64,000 bases of DNA from Cryptomeria japonica (GCF_030272615.1 NC_081406.1:472184400-472248399); one strand, 5' to 3'. Numbered from the stretch's first letter, positions 12,650-23,733 are shown. Notes: generated from the letters alone by a model not told the origin. Translations and numbers: made by a program.

Positions 12650-14709
12650 CTATGGATCTGGTGAGACCGCACATTCTTAGTGTATGAGGCCGCTCGCTGT
12701 CATATAGGCACTACTTTGTGATATAATCCCCTATAATACTATGCCTCCCGGGCTGACCTCTCTCCCCTCTCTCGCTGGTGCAGACTATCAGAAAATATCT
12801 GTACCAACCCTACCGAAACCAATTCCTGTCAGGATGCATCCCTCTCCCCCCATAGTTGTGTTGCCTTCATCTCCACCCTCTACACTATAACCCCTCTAAC
12901 TCAACATCCTTCCGACGAAGAGAATTTTGGAGCCCTGCAATAGTTGTACCTATCTGGGCCTCCTCCAACATCCTCTCTGCCTCCTCCCCCTTCGCCCTCA
13001 AAGCATCCACCTTTATCCTGGCAGTATGAAGACTCTCTGTTAGATCAGCTATCTTCTATGTCAGTCACCCCACCTCTGCCTCCATGCTCTCCCTCTAAGC
13101 CTCTCTACCTGTAGCTCATCCTCCATGGAATGAAGCCTCGCCTGATAACTATCCCACTCTTGCTATAATCGGTCAAAATCAGCCTATGTCGGTCCTCCCC
13201 TCTCCCCCGCCTGTATCTCAAGGATATCCATGGGAACAACCTCCCCTCCCTCCCCAACTGCAGCCTCCTCTTGCTCGCCAACTACAGCCTCCGTAGCCTC
13301 TCCCACTGGGGCATCCTCTTCATCCCCCTCCTCCTCCTCTAGAGCCCTCCGCCACACAACCTGGACTCTCCTTTGCCCTCCGCCCACACCACGCCCAGCA
13401 TGAACTACAACTCTCTCTCCTAGGCCATCATCCTCCCCATCCACCACCTGATCAACCCCCGGCTCCAACTCCTCATTATCCAAAACCTCAGGAATGGTAA
13501 GCCACACTGGGAAGTGCCCCTCCCACCAGCTCTTGTATCCACCTGTCATACCTGGGTCCTCCCTGGGTCCTCCCCTTCTCCCATCCACTCATCCCAGACT
13601 ATGTGAAAAGTTGTCTGGAAGCTCATGCACCCGTCCAAGGGACTCGCTATAGGCCCCCAATACCTCACCTCCCATGTGATCCAAGGATACACTGGAATAT
13701 CCCCCACTATATCCTGTATCAACCCAAGCTGATGGGCTACCCTGAATGGAGCATAGTACTCCATGATATACATAGACCTCTCAAATATCCACATCTCCAC
13801 TCCTGTCTAATGCAACTGTCAGCCATCCCTCCACCGCTCACATCCCAAAAACGGCCTCCATGTGAATTGCACTAGCTCATCTAGGATCCTCCTCCAAAAC
13901 CACATCGACATTGTTTGCGTATAATGCAGCAGTCCCCTATACCTGTCCACAAATGACTGTCATGGCCGCCTGTCCTGAACCTCCAGTGGTTGAGTCACTG
14001 CAATATGCTCCCATGCCCAAAAGTGTAACAGTGTAACCCCCGCAGATAAACTGGCGTGCTCTCTGTAAGTCACTAGGTGCATGTCATGATATAACTGGGC
14101 TAGCATCACTGACCCCCACACATACTACTAACCATCATGCACCATGAAATAAACACATCCACTCCACCCCAGAGGGAATCCGTGTCCACCCAAATCCGGT
14201 AGGACCTGCCCACTTAGGAAGCCGCAAATCACCAAAACCAACCGAGGAATCTGTCGAATACCCATCGCTTGGCCCAAGTGCATCCTACTCCTATCTAGCA
14301 TCAGTAACATCTCATACTTGCACACCTCCCTTAGATAAAAATCAGCTGCATCCAACTAATACTCGGGGGTCACACCACGAACGGGGATCTTCAAGATCCT
14401 CCAAACATCTAACAAGGTCACTATAGCCTCTCCAATCGACAAACAAAAGGTGTTATACCGACTATCCCACCTCTCCACTAGTGCAGTAATCATAGCAGTA
14501 CGCGCCCATATCCTAGGCCACCTGCCTACAAGATGCAATCCTAGCACATCTAGAACCTCCAGCTCATCGCGGCCTACCTCATTGTACAGACTCATCGTCG
14601 CTGGCCAATGCTCTCTCGACACCAATGGTCCCCTCTCCACTTGCATCCATTACACCAAATCATTACTTTCACATCTCAAAACCCCCTCCTGACCTCTGGA
14701 ACCAACCAT
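12650..14709 (-). pseudogene. G1 antisense ORF with plant mobile domain
   Basis: On the strand opposite to gag-pol, between pol and the 3' LTR, a decayed gene starts at ATG 14709 (MVGSRG; G2's aORF begins MVGYRA). A stop interrupts it after 17 codons, then a frame runs 14646-14356 and on to 13546 with further stops, then shifts at about 13580. The region LVERWDSRYNTFCLSIGEAIVTLLDVWRIL (about 14470-14380) matches the plant mobile domain known from Arabidopsis MAIN and MAIL1 and from transposon ORFs. An acidic, Glu/Gly-rich tail (13420-13184) and a coiled-coil region (about 13180-12900) follow. Function inside the element is unknown. Antisense extra ORFs are documented in Tat-lineage elements. 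Confidence 0.8.
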
Positions 14710-14780
14710 ACCCTCTCCCCGATTCTAAAATTCTAAGCAAAAAGTGCATCCCCCTTCCTAGGTGCACACACTAATTTACC

Positions 14781-14950
14781 CAAAGCTCGCGCCAAAATCA
14801 TGACGCACGCGCCATTTTGCAGGTGCTTGCGCCAACAAAGACCGCCCTTCCCTCTTTTTTCCCCCTCCCAACACTGCCAACACGAGCGCCCGTGTAATCC
14901 TTTGGGTGCCCGCGCTAAAGCGCGAGCGCCCGCGTCAAAGTGCGACCGGA
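14781..14950 (-). repeat. 20-bp phased motif array upstream of the G1 antisense ORF
   Basis: In plus-strand coordinates ctcgcgcca, cacgcgcca and cttgcgcca start at 14786, 14806 and 14826, exactly 20 apart. A second set, gagcgcccg, gggtgcccg and gagcgcccg, starts at 14884, 14904 and 14924, again 20 apart, with gtgcgaccg at 14940. Read in aORF sense these are GGCGCGAGC-type motifs, close to the CAGCGTGAGCGC motif of the G1 leader array. Confidence 0.6.
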
Positions 14951-15115
14951 TCCCCCATTCCCCTCCCAAAACCCTCTATTCTAACCAACTCTTCGCGAGC
15001 GCTTGTGCTCGCACTGTTTTAGGGGCACGAGTGCCTTGCCTAATCTTCACCCCTATTTCTAGCCCTAAAATTTGCCTAAAATCAAAAATTTCAAAAGAGG
15101 GATAGACCTACTCAC

Positions 15116-15279
15116 TGATGGTCCATAGCTTGTCGGTCGGTCGAATCATTGGATCCTCTCAGTGCGATGATCACGAACTGGAATACAGTCCATCTCTCCT
15201 TCTTTTCTTCTTCGCTCTAAGTAGCTCCAAGGCTTGTGTGTGACAATGACCCCTCATTGGGCCCGTTGTGGCTTATATG
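15116..15279 (-). promoter_or_regulatory. Putative promoter and leader exon of the G1 antisense ORF
   Basis: A TATA-like catataagc lies at 15273-15279 on the minus strand, about 560 bases upstream of the aORF start. A GTGAGTAGG splice-donor-like sequence starts at 15115, and an acceptor-like ttttag ends at 14725, just before the ATG at 14709. If used, the intron would hold the phased motif array. This is inference by analogy with G2. Confidence 0.35.
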
Positions 15280-15523
15280 AGCCCCTGTGAGGGCCCATTT
15301 TCCTCCACGGTCTCGCATCTCCTATTCTTCTTTCCAAATTATTCATGACTACTTCATATTTCTTCCTCATTTATCCCTTCCACTCTTATTCTTCTTCCTC
15401 TATTTTCGAGAATCTTTTGTCTTTTTTCCAAAAAAATTCTCGAGGGGGCATACACCTCCCATGCTTTACGTTGGGGCGTCCTTTCCTTCTTCTATCTTCT
15501 ACACATCACCAAATTAGCCGTTG

Positions 15524-15539
15524 TGTAAAAGGGGCAAAA
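15524..15539 (+). other. Polypurine tract of G1
   Basis: The purine-rich gtaaaaggggcaaaa abuts the TG that opens the 3' LTR at 15540. This is the expected primer for plus-strand DNA synthesis. The G2 equivalent at 37105-37120 also has a ggggcaaa core on its own strand. Confidence 0.85.
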
Positions 15540-16833
15540 TGTAGACACTTAAAAATAATTATTTTTATTATTTTTAATTCCTAACATAGTTAATTAATTT
15601 AATTATGTTAATTCAAATTCTCCTCAATATTAATTAATTATAATTAATATTGTCACTATAGTATGTGACTGATTTATTTAATAAATCAGCCCCTTTCTTT
15701 ATTCTTCTAAAAATTGAATCCTCACAAATCTTCCTCTTAGCTAATTAATTTCAATTAATTAGTTAACCCACATGACCCCTCCAAATCATCTTCCCAATTT
15801 ATCATTAACCTAATAAAGTCTTCTAGAAACTCCCTAAACCCACTTAACATTATTCTTCTAATTTTTAATTCCCCCACTCATTCTCTCTCTTAGTCAAATC
15901 CTCCTACAAATCCTATCCCACCTAATTCTTCCTCTAATCCCTTCCTAATGAGTTGCTAGTGGCTAATCATCATGATTAGCCACAAAGTCAACTCCTTGTC
16001 CCTTCCATCCAACCACTAGCATTTCATGCTCTTTTCCTAGGTGAATGTGAGATTTTCAAAATCTCACATTCCTCTAGGCATCTCCTCTCCCAAGGAATTT
16101 TTAATTCCTTCTTATTCCTCCAATCCCCATGATCATCCCTTTTAGGGGAATTTTAAATTCCTCCTCCCCATTCTTCAAGGAATGTCACATTCCTTTCTCC
16201 TCTCAAGGCACATTGGGAAGTCTTCCCAATGCATCTTGCTCTTCTCAAGGCACCTTAGGAAGTCTTCCCAATGCACCTTGAGGAGTATGAAAACAAGAAA
16301 TGCCTTTAAGGCATATCTCTTGGTCTCCACACCCTCTCTTGGGTCTTGTGTGAGCTCACAAGCAATCCTAGCCCTTCATCTTGGATCCATCCTAACCATC
16401 CATTCTTCCTCTCCTCTTCCTATAAATTGAGGACTCCGTCCCTTCATTCTTCATCTCCAAGTCTAGTAATCTTATCCTGCCCTTTTGAGCCTAGGAAAAT
16501 CATCTTAGCACCCTTATCATGTAAAAATCATCTCCCATCCATACTTGATCATCTCATTCACATCCCTCAAGATCCATCTCATTTGTGCACAACATTGGAG
16601 AGCCATCCACATCAAGCAAGCAAGAGGAGCACATCAAGTGGAGTATCATCCAAGGGCGTTTTCACTTCATCAAGCTCCATCTGAAGCAGAAGGTATAAGG
16701 TTTGTGAGGTATATGCATTTCATCATTGTTGTTTGTGTGTTTCAAATTATGTCTTTTAAATTCATATTGTTTTTATGATTGATTTGCATTGTTTGATAAC
16801 TAAATCATCCTCACTATTCTTTTCCCCTCTTCA
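15540..16833 (+). repeat. G1 3' LTR, complete
   Basis: The 1294-bp LTR opens TGTAGACACTT and closes cctcttca, so it has TG...CA ends. The first 250 bases are very AT-rich with TTAATTAATT runs. A TATA box, tataaattgag, sits at 16421-16431. The last 68 bases match the window start. The G2 LTR (35916-37104) and the LTR at 32887-34367 share the TGTAGACA opening and the ctataaattg promoter. Confidence 0.93.
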
Positions 16834-17883
16834 ACACTTGCTTCCAAATACCTTGAAGTAACTCACATTGGGAGAGTATCCACACCATAATTCATAGGGA
16901 GTCTTACCTATCCCCTTCTTCACTTGTATCTGGTTCAAGGTATACACAGTAGTATTCATTGCTTCTCTCTAGAAGACATGTGGAATATCCTTCTGAATCA
17001 TTAGAGTCCTTGCACACTCAATTAGAGTTTTGTTTCTTCTTTCAGCAACCCCATTCTATTGAGGTGTTCTTGGTGCAGACATCTGCCTCATAATCCCTTG
17101 TTCTTCACAATAATTTATGATCTCTTGAGAGGTAAACTCTCCTCCTCTATCTGTTCTCAAACATTTCAGACTCTTATCGGTTCCTCTATCCACTCGAGCC
17201 TTGAAGACCTTAAACATGTGAAAAGATTCATATTTTTATTTCATGAATACAACCCACATCATTCTTGAGAAATCATCTACAAACAACATGAAGTATTGGT
17301 CCCCATAGAAACTCTTAGTCCTCATAGGACCACACAAATTTGTATGCACTAAGTCCAGCACATTCTCAGATGAATAAGATTTATTGTTGAAACTAGATCT
17401 GGTCAACTTTCCTAGCTGACAATCTTTACACATAGCATTCTCAAGTTTCATAATGTCAGACATACCTCTGACAGACTTCATTTTACTAACCTTTTCTATG
17501 CTAGAAAAATTAACATGACACAATATTTTGTGACATAGCCAACTGTCTTCTACCTTTTCCATTAGATAACTTCCTACAGTGGTGTCTAGGTAGAATAGAT
17601 TACCTTTAGTTTGTTTACCGATAGCGATCGGACCTCCTAATTTATCACTTATTTTGCATATTCCTTCATTAAACTCTAACCAGTAACCCTTATTGTTAAG
17701 TTGTGCAACACTTAATAGACTATACTCTAGCCCTTCTACCCAGTAAACATCTTCACAATTGGTTTTATCATTTAGGGTTATAGATCCCTTACCTTTTACT
17801 ACATAGGGAGCATCATTGCCTAATCTAACCAATCCTCCATCACAGTCCTCCATGCTGAGGAATTTGTTCCTATCACCGGTCAT
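16834..17883 (-). pseudogene. C1 integrase with GAG-pre-integrase domain, interrupted by G1
   Basis: On the minus strand the frame from 17883 shows the protease C-terminus (HHMTGDRNKF), a GAG-pre-integrase zinc region (LCHKILCHVNFSSI, CKDCQLGKLTRSSF) and the integrase start HTNLCGPM, in which the first catalytic Asp is Asn. Past a stop at 17236 the core continues with RGGEFTSQEI (second Asp) and NGVAERRNKTLIE (Glu) at about 17150-17020. It ends at VFGSKC, where G1 cuts in at 16834. Copia integrase joins element cDNA to the chromosome. Confidence 0.88.
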
Positions 17884-18349
17884 GTGGTGAGTGCAACCAT
17901 GACTGTCGATTACCTAGTCTTCACACCGGTTTGAACTAGAAATCAGTGCCATATCACTTTCCTCTATGATATCTTCCTTTACCACTACAAATGCAATACC
18001 TTCTCCATCAAATCCTTCTGATTCTTCATCGCAAAATCCTTCAAGATAGCACTCCTTCTTGCTCTTCTCTTTGTATCTTCTAAAATTGTCCTTCCTATCA
18101 TTGTCAGGACATCTGGATGCAATATGACCTATTTTATTGCAGGAGAAACACTTCAGGGGTAGTTTACCTTTGTACTTTCCTTTTCCTCTTGGCAACCTTC
18201 TTTCTATTAGAGCTTCAAGGTCATCTTGTTCTTGTTCTTTAGATAACAAGTTGTCATGTTCTTGAGAATGACCGGTTCTTGTAGTAGAACTACTTCCTAT
18301 TTCTTTTCTTCTCATTGTTGGTGCAAGTGTCATGGAAGATTTGAAGGTA
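17884..18349 (-). pseudogene. gag: C1 gag C-terminus (zinc knuckle) and protease start
   Basis: The frame 18333-17914 contains one canonical CCHC knuckle, CFSCNKIGHIASRC (C-x2-C-x4-H-x4-C), in a basic context (RRLPRGKGKYKGKLPLK). Downstream the protease active site reads VIDSHGCTHHM: an extra codon (CAT) splits the D-S-G that copia proteases need, and a stop precedes it. The first codons fuse in frame with the gag segment on the far side of S1. Confidence 0.85.
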
Positions 18350-18354
18350 GCATC

Positions 18355-18915
18355 TGATGAATACTAAGAGGGGGGGGTGAATTAGTATGCCAAAAATCTC
18401 TGCACTAAAACACTTACATAGTCTATAGATAAACCAGTAAAGTAATCTAATAGTCAAACTGGTTACCACACATTGAAACCAAAATGCGAATAAAGAATTC
18501 ACCCACAAAAGCAATACAACCATAACACAAGATATTTGATGTGGAAACCCAACTGGGAAAAACCATGGTGAAATGGAACTCACAAGTCACTATCTGCAAA
18601 TTAGAAACCAGACCGGTTAAGGTTAGACCGGTTAAGGTCTTACAATGTTCTTCACCAGAATATATCTTGTTAGGAATCTCAATCTCTGTTAGGAGATAAG
18701 TCCAATTAAAGACTACCTTGTTAGAGGATTTTAGATTCACATGTGTGAACCACCTTGTTAGAGGATTTTACAAAGGCTTTGAGGCCTACCCGGTTAAGGG
18801 CTACAAACTTGTCAAAGATGTGAGTAATCAACAAGTGTTTGATCTATCTAATAGCACACACTGCTTGGTTAGATCTAGTATTACTCACAACTAATGCATT
18901 CTAGCATTACTTCAG

Positions 18916-18954
<39 letters not shown>

Positions 18955-19546
18955 TCACACAGTTACAACTTGATCTTCTCAGATAAGATCATTCTCAAAT
19001 TCCATCTTAAACCCTAGCTCAACATTAACCCTTTCAGCAATAACTTAAAACCCTAGACATGATGTCCTTTTAAAGGAATCTGATTTCATGTCAGTCCAAT
19101 AGGATTACATTACAATTTCCTAGGTTCAATGCATCTAGACGTACTTAGTAACACAACACAAAAAGCACCATCAATGTGTTAGCATCATCAAACAATCGGT
19201 GGATTGGTAACTCATCACAAAATGCTAGTTGGTAACTCATCACAGAGTATTACCGGTTCATACAAAATACCAGTTGTCGATTTAACAAAAATGAAGACTG
19301 GTAAGAATGTGTTGTGCTGCTTTGCTCCCTCGTATCGCTTGTGATCTATGAACCGCTTGGGGTCGACATGCTGCTTCAGACCGGGAAACACATTCTGCAA
19401 AATCACCACTAGTCTAAAGACTAGTATACAATATACCGGTTGGAACAAATACCGGTTGAGCACAAGCTCATACATATAGAGGGGATCTCAATACAAGTGT
19501 GTGTCCATCAATGACAATCACAACATAAACAACAAAAATGCCAACA
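18355..19546 (-). repeat. S1 3' LTR
   Basis: This LTR begins (minus strand) TGTTGGCATT at 19546 and ends next to the target duplication at 18355. It matches the 5' LTR at roughly nine bases in ten by eye, mostly with transitions, so the insertion is not recent. It carries several ACCGGT/CCGGTT motifs, a TTTAAAAGG TATA-like box near 19066-19075, and a (CT)n run at 18917-18949 that is much shorter in the other LTR. Confidence 0.9.
18917..18949. repeat. (CT)n microsatellite in S1 3' LTR
   Basis: About 16 CT units. The matching site in the 5' LTR (25614-25627) has about six, so the difference arose after insertion and accounts for part of the LTR length difference. Confidence 0.95.
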
Positions 19547-19562
19547 ATCTCCCCCTTTGGCA
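19547..19562 (-). other. Polypurine tract of S1
   Basis: On the minus strand the sequence tgccaaagggggagat abuts the LTR start TGTTGGC. The same tract occurs in S3 at 61074-61090. Confidence 0.9.
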
Positions 19563-19863
19563 TTGATGGCAACACTTAGGAAAATAAAATTTTGACATCT
19601 AAGTGTTTTACAACAAAAACTTGCTATTAACAAAATTGCTCCCCCTAAGCATATACACTATCCCTTAATCAACACAGTGTATAGAAATTTTGCACATAGA
19701 GCATAATCATCAGAGCATATAGCATATATCACAGCATATATCAAAATTTCAAAAATAGATACTTCTCCCCCTATGTCAAAAGATCAAAATTTTAAAACCA
19801 AAAACTAGATATACATCTCCCCATTTGCCAACAATGACAAAGTACTGCTGAAAAACCCTGTTT

Positions 19864-19900
<37 letters not shown>

Positions 19901-20114
19901 TTTATGACAATAATGAATAATACTTGTCAAAAACCAATTTATAGTCCTGCAAAAATTGTTTCATGGATAGGGACCAGGACTCAAGTAGGGAGGTTGCCAC
20001 TTCCTTCTCTGTCTACATCTGGGATACCTGTTCCTCCATGGAATCTACTATGCTCAGTTCCTGTGTGACTGTCAGGGCATCCAGGTTCAGATAACACTTC
20101 TAAAGAATTTGCAG
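19563..20114. other. S1 3' non-coding segment
   Basis: No ORF is supported between ORF2 and the polypurine tract. A (TA)n run lies at 19866-19897. The stretch is otherwise AT-rich, with several short pyrimidine blocks (ctccccc). Confidence 0.6.
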
Positions 20115-23100
20115 TCATGGAAGTAATACCAGTTGAAGCTCCTGCAAATCCTTAGACCGTGTACTGATCTCTTGCTCCATCTTGGCTGACTGGACTTGGA
20201 ACTGGTGAACAGTTTGCCCATATGCTGCAAAGGAATCATAAGGAGTCTTGAATGTACCCAAGTAGGACTGTAAGTCCATTTGAAGTTGTTGCTTCTTGGC
20301 TATCACATCATCACAGAATAGATAAGGTTGACAGATTTTGTTGAGTAGCAAGTTACCCTCATCCAAGGCATTCCTTATGTCATTTTGATCTTTTAGCAGT
20401 TCAGTCCTAAGCTCATTCAACTTCTTCACTAGAGCAACATTAAGAGCCTTTTGGTGCTCTTTCTTTACATTGGCCTCTACTACTTCTTCTAGACTCTGCA
20501 CCTGATCATCCACTATAGTACACAAAAGTTTGAGTTGTGCTAGTGATGATTTAGTGTCAAGAAGATTAGTACCGGGGATTAAACCGGTAAGTGTGTCTAC
20601 AGCCACTTGTATAATATCTTGTTCCCTTTTCCTGCGAATACCTTCAAGGCGCTCTTGGGAAACCTTGATGCTCTGCATAAGCTCAGACTCACTTGTAGAT
20701 TGGAGGTCAATAGGACTTGAGATAGCAGCTGGTTTGGCTTCGCTACTGGTTGCCTTAGGAGTCTCCATCTGTGTACTCTTCATCGCTTCGATTGTCTTGT
20801 CTTCTTCTTCCTTCTTTTTCCTCTCCTTCTCTTCCTTCTCTTTCTCTTCTCTCTTTTTCTTCTCTTCCTCTTCCATCTTCTTCTTGTCTTCTTCTTCTTT
20901 CTACTTCTGCTCTGCTTCTACCTTCTTCTTTGCTTCTTCTTCCTTCTTCTTCTGTGTTTCCTCTTCCTTCTTCTTTTGTTCTTCCTCTTCCTTCTTCTTC
21001 TTCTCTTCCGCTTCCTTCTTCTTCTTCTCTTCCTCTTCCTTCTTTTTCTTCTCCTCTTCTTCCTTCTTTCTCTTTTCTTCCTTATCCTCTTCTTCTTTCT
21101 TTTTCCTGTCATCTTCTTGCTTCTTCTTTTCTTCATCTTTTTGTTTCTCCTCTTCCTCTTTTCTCTTCTCTTCCTCTTTCTTTTGTTTCTCATCTTCATC
21201 CCTCTTCTTTTTCTCTTCCTGTTCCTTTGCCACTTGCTATGTGTCCTCAGCTTGTTCACCACTCTGATTGGCTTGTTGCCCCTATCCAGTTCCCTCAGAA
21301 GGTATGTCCTGAGTGATATCTTCTACATCCAGGGCATCGACATCGATGGTGTCAATTGGTTCTTCCACCAAGTTTCCTTCCTCATCAAATACCTCATCCG
21401 GTTTGGAAATAACTAGTTCCTTTTCCGCTTGGAGGTTGGCCATTCATTCTTTGTGAGAGATGATAGCATGAGCCATATGCTGATGTGTATCTTTTTCAAC
21501 ATCATCAACTCTCCCCTCCAACAACCAGAGTCTTCTTCTCCTTGTGAAGAAGAGACCTTTATTTTGATCCAGGGCATCAAATAATTCTGAATTTGAGAGT
21601 TCGGGGAAGTACTGTGCAAAGACTTTCTCCCTAATCTCTTGTTCCTTTTCAATGGCAATGCGCCATTTATTATCTAATGCTTTAAATAATGAATCCGTTG
21701 TCTAAGATTTAATCTCTGATGGTGACCGGTCATTTTTACATAAATAAAGAATGATTTCCTGTAGTACTTCATCTTTTTCCTCACTATTAAATTCATCATA
21801 ATAGTCTACTAAATCATGAAGTAACTTTCTCCTAATATTTTTTACTGTTCTTTGACAATGTGTCAAAGGTTTGTATGAGGAGATGTCTATATTTACCGGT
21901 GCGGATACTGCCGATTCATTCTTCTTCATCTTCTTTGTCTATCTTGCCTTCTTTGGTTGTTCATCAGACTCAGTTTCTTTGGAGTCCGGTTCATTTGCCT
22001 TAGTCTTCCTCTTTCTTTTGAAGACTTTTGCCAGTGTTACCTCTAGTTTCTTCTTTGTCGGTGACTACTTGGTCACTCTTGGAGTTGCAGTGGTAGCCGG
22101 TGCCAATGCTGCAGGCACTGCCTTAGCTTTCTTAGCTACCGGTTCTTTTCCCTTCTTCACCGATGGTTCTTCAACTGGTGCAATCCTCTCCAAGAAGGTT
22201 CTGGTCCTCTTAGCCTTTGGATCAAGAGGCGAGGGAATAAGGGTTGAGGCATACCCTTCCAACATGTCAAACATAACTTCATAGCCCATAGGTTCCACTT
22301 CCTCCATTCTAGGCTCAACAACCTCCATTAAACATTTGTCCACCCGAATAGTGAAACAAATGTCATCTTCGTATTTCTTCACTATGTCACCTGAGATTCT
22401 TACCCTCTGACTCATCTTTCTTCTAAACTCATCAAAATATTTGTTCAGTACCTCAGGGTAGCCGGTTCCAATGGCTTGTACACTTTCCTTTATCTGCTTG
22501 GTTATCGGTTGGTCAGGGGACCACTGGACATCTCTTACACTCGGAAAGTAGCCTTGAAAATAAAAGAAAAACCCTACCAGTAGTTGTCCAAACTTAAACC
22601 TCAGTGAGTTGTCCTGTTTGATTGCTTAAGATTTAATAGGAGTTGCCTTTGCATATCGGTGCATAAGTCGAAAGATGCATCCTCTTTTATCATTCGGTAA
22701 GTGGCATTTACCGCTGCAGCAAATACAGAATTAATCCTGCTAGTTGAAAATTTTATGTATCCTATCACCATGCAAGTGTATTTCACCAGATCATCCTTGA
22801 TAGGATTGACTGTCATACCCCGTGAATCACTTGTTGAACCGGTGAGCTTGGTCATTTCCGTTTTGCTCACTTTTCTCAAGGCTGGCACTTCCCTTGTGTT
22901 GCAAAAACCGGTGACTACATGAATTGCCTGAGGCGTGATATCATGCGTCCTCTCTAGGTACATCTTGTCACCGTGGACTCTACTCAAAATAATTCTTATA
23001 TGATCCTCCATGAAATCTTCCAGAAAATATACTGCGTTGTGGAATTTCTTCTTCTCTATGACACTAAATTCCGGTTTGATCTTTTTGTCCTTGCCGCAAA

Positions 23101-23290
23101 ATAGACCTAACTGAGTGTGAATGGCTAAAGACCCCAGGTCTTCTATTTTGCAATCAATATAATCAAAAATTCCTTCTTTGACTATGACTCCAGTCGAAAC
23201 TTGTGACAAAGCATTATATTTAGACTTCCTCTAAATAAAAATTTCCGACTCAATTTATGTACTCGAATTGGTATGTGATGCAGAAGCCAT
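20115..23290 (-). pseudogene. S1 ORF2: large unknown ORF in the env-like position, KE-rich C-terminal half
   Basis: The start chosen is the ATG at 23290 (MASASHT), in frame with the open stretch 23209-22601. Two stops and at least two frameshifts (about 22600-22415 and 21700-21660) break a protein of about 1050 codons. The N-terminal ~250 residues are globular (HDITPQAIHVVTGF, VIGYIKFSTSRINSVFAAAV, ASFDLCTDMQRQLLLNL). A middle block contains SGDIVKKYEDDICF and a basic, Ala/Lys/Pro-rich stretch. Then comes LWLLEGRVDDVEKDT. The C-terminus has over 130 residues of almost only Glu, Lys, Arg and Asp (21233-20797), followed by a coiled-coil-like region. The same blocks occur in S3. I see no signal peptide or clear membrane span and cannot assign a function. 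The position matches the extra ORF of Sireviruses. Confidence 0.75.
20797..21236. repeat. Polypyrimidine/polypurine tract within S1 ORF2
   Basis: About 440 bases of plus-strand cttcttcctc-type sequence are almost free of A and G. On the minus strand they encode the KE-rich segment. ORFs read from the plus strand here (Ser/Phe/Leu-rich) are shadows. Confidence 0.9.
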
Positions 23291-23545
23291 TGAAGAGTAT
23301 TTCAAGAACATGAAAAATACCTTTCAGATGCAAATTTAGGGCTTCATGATTCTGCTTCACTTCACTCTCCGTCGAATGCCAAATCCTTGCTTTGTGTTCT
23401 CCACTACCGCTTGCAAACTGGATTTGAATCTCTTTCAAGGTTGTCCAATTTCTTGAAATCTAAGCTCAAATCGCCTTTTCTTCACTCTTCACTTGAAAAC
23501 TTTTCTTTGCTCGAAAATAGATAGTGAGAAATGATTTGAAAAATG

Positions 23546-23553
23546 AATTTATA
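23546..23553 (-). promoter_or_regulatory. TATA box candidate for S1 ORF2
   Basis: On the minus strand TATAAATT lies 256 bases upstream of the ORF2 ATG at 23290 and downstream of the ORF1 stop at 23734. It is followed by a C/T-containing leader without an upstream ATG of any length. This suggests that ORF2 has its own promoter inside the element rather than being read from the LTR transcript. Confidence 0.45.
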
Positions 23554-23733
23554 CATGTCTCTCACCTACCGTCATTAATGCTCCTCTATTAGGGCGTAAA
23601 CCCTCATTTGTCTTTTTACCATTTGAAGTCTTCTGCCAAGTGATAGGTATCACATACTGGTTAAGGTCTTTTACCGGTGTCAACTAGGGGTTCGAAAGCA
23701 TTTCACTATTTGCTCCCCCTTAGCCTTTAAGGC

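Larger units (their letters stand above)
1..16833 (+). mobile_element. G1: Tat-type Ty3/gypsy LTR retrotransposon (5' LTR mostly outside window)
   Basis: The window opens with the last 71 bases of a 5' LTR, and the same ~70 bases recur at the end of a complete 3' LTR at 15540-16833. Between them lie, in order on the plus strand, a primer-binding-site candidate, a long leader, gag, protease, G-patch, RT, two RNase H domains and integrase, then an antisense plant-mobile-domain ORF. Two RNase H domains, and an extra ORF between pol and the 3' LTR, are known features of the Tat lineage. The element is inserted inside the integrase of copia element C1. The base pairs after the 3' LTR (acact, 16834-16838) should be the target duplication, but the left copy lies outside the window. 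All frames are decayed, so the copy is not autonomous. Confidence 0.93.

Noticed and set aside
20530-21416. Long plus-strand ORFs rich in Ser, Phe and Leu
   Set aside because: They are shadows of the pyrimidine-rich complement of S1 ORF2, which is itself supported by homology to S3.
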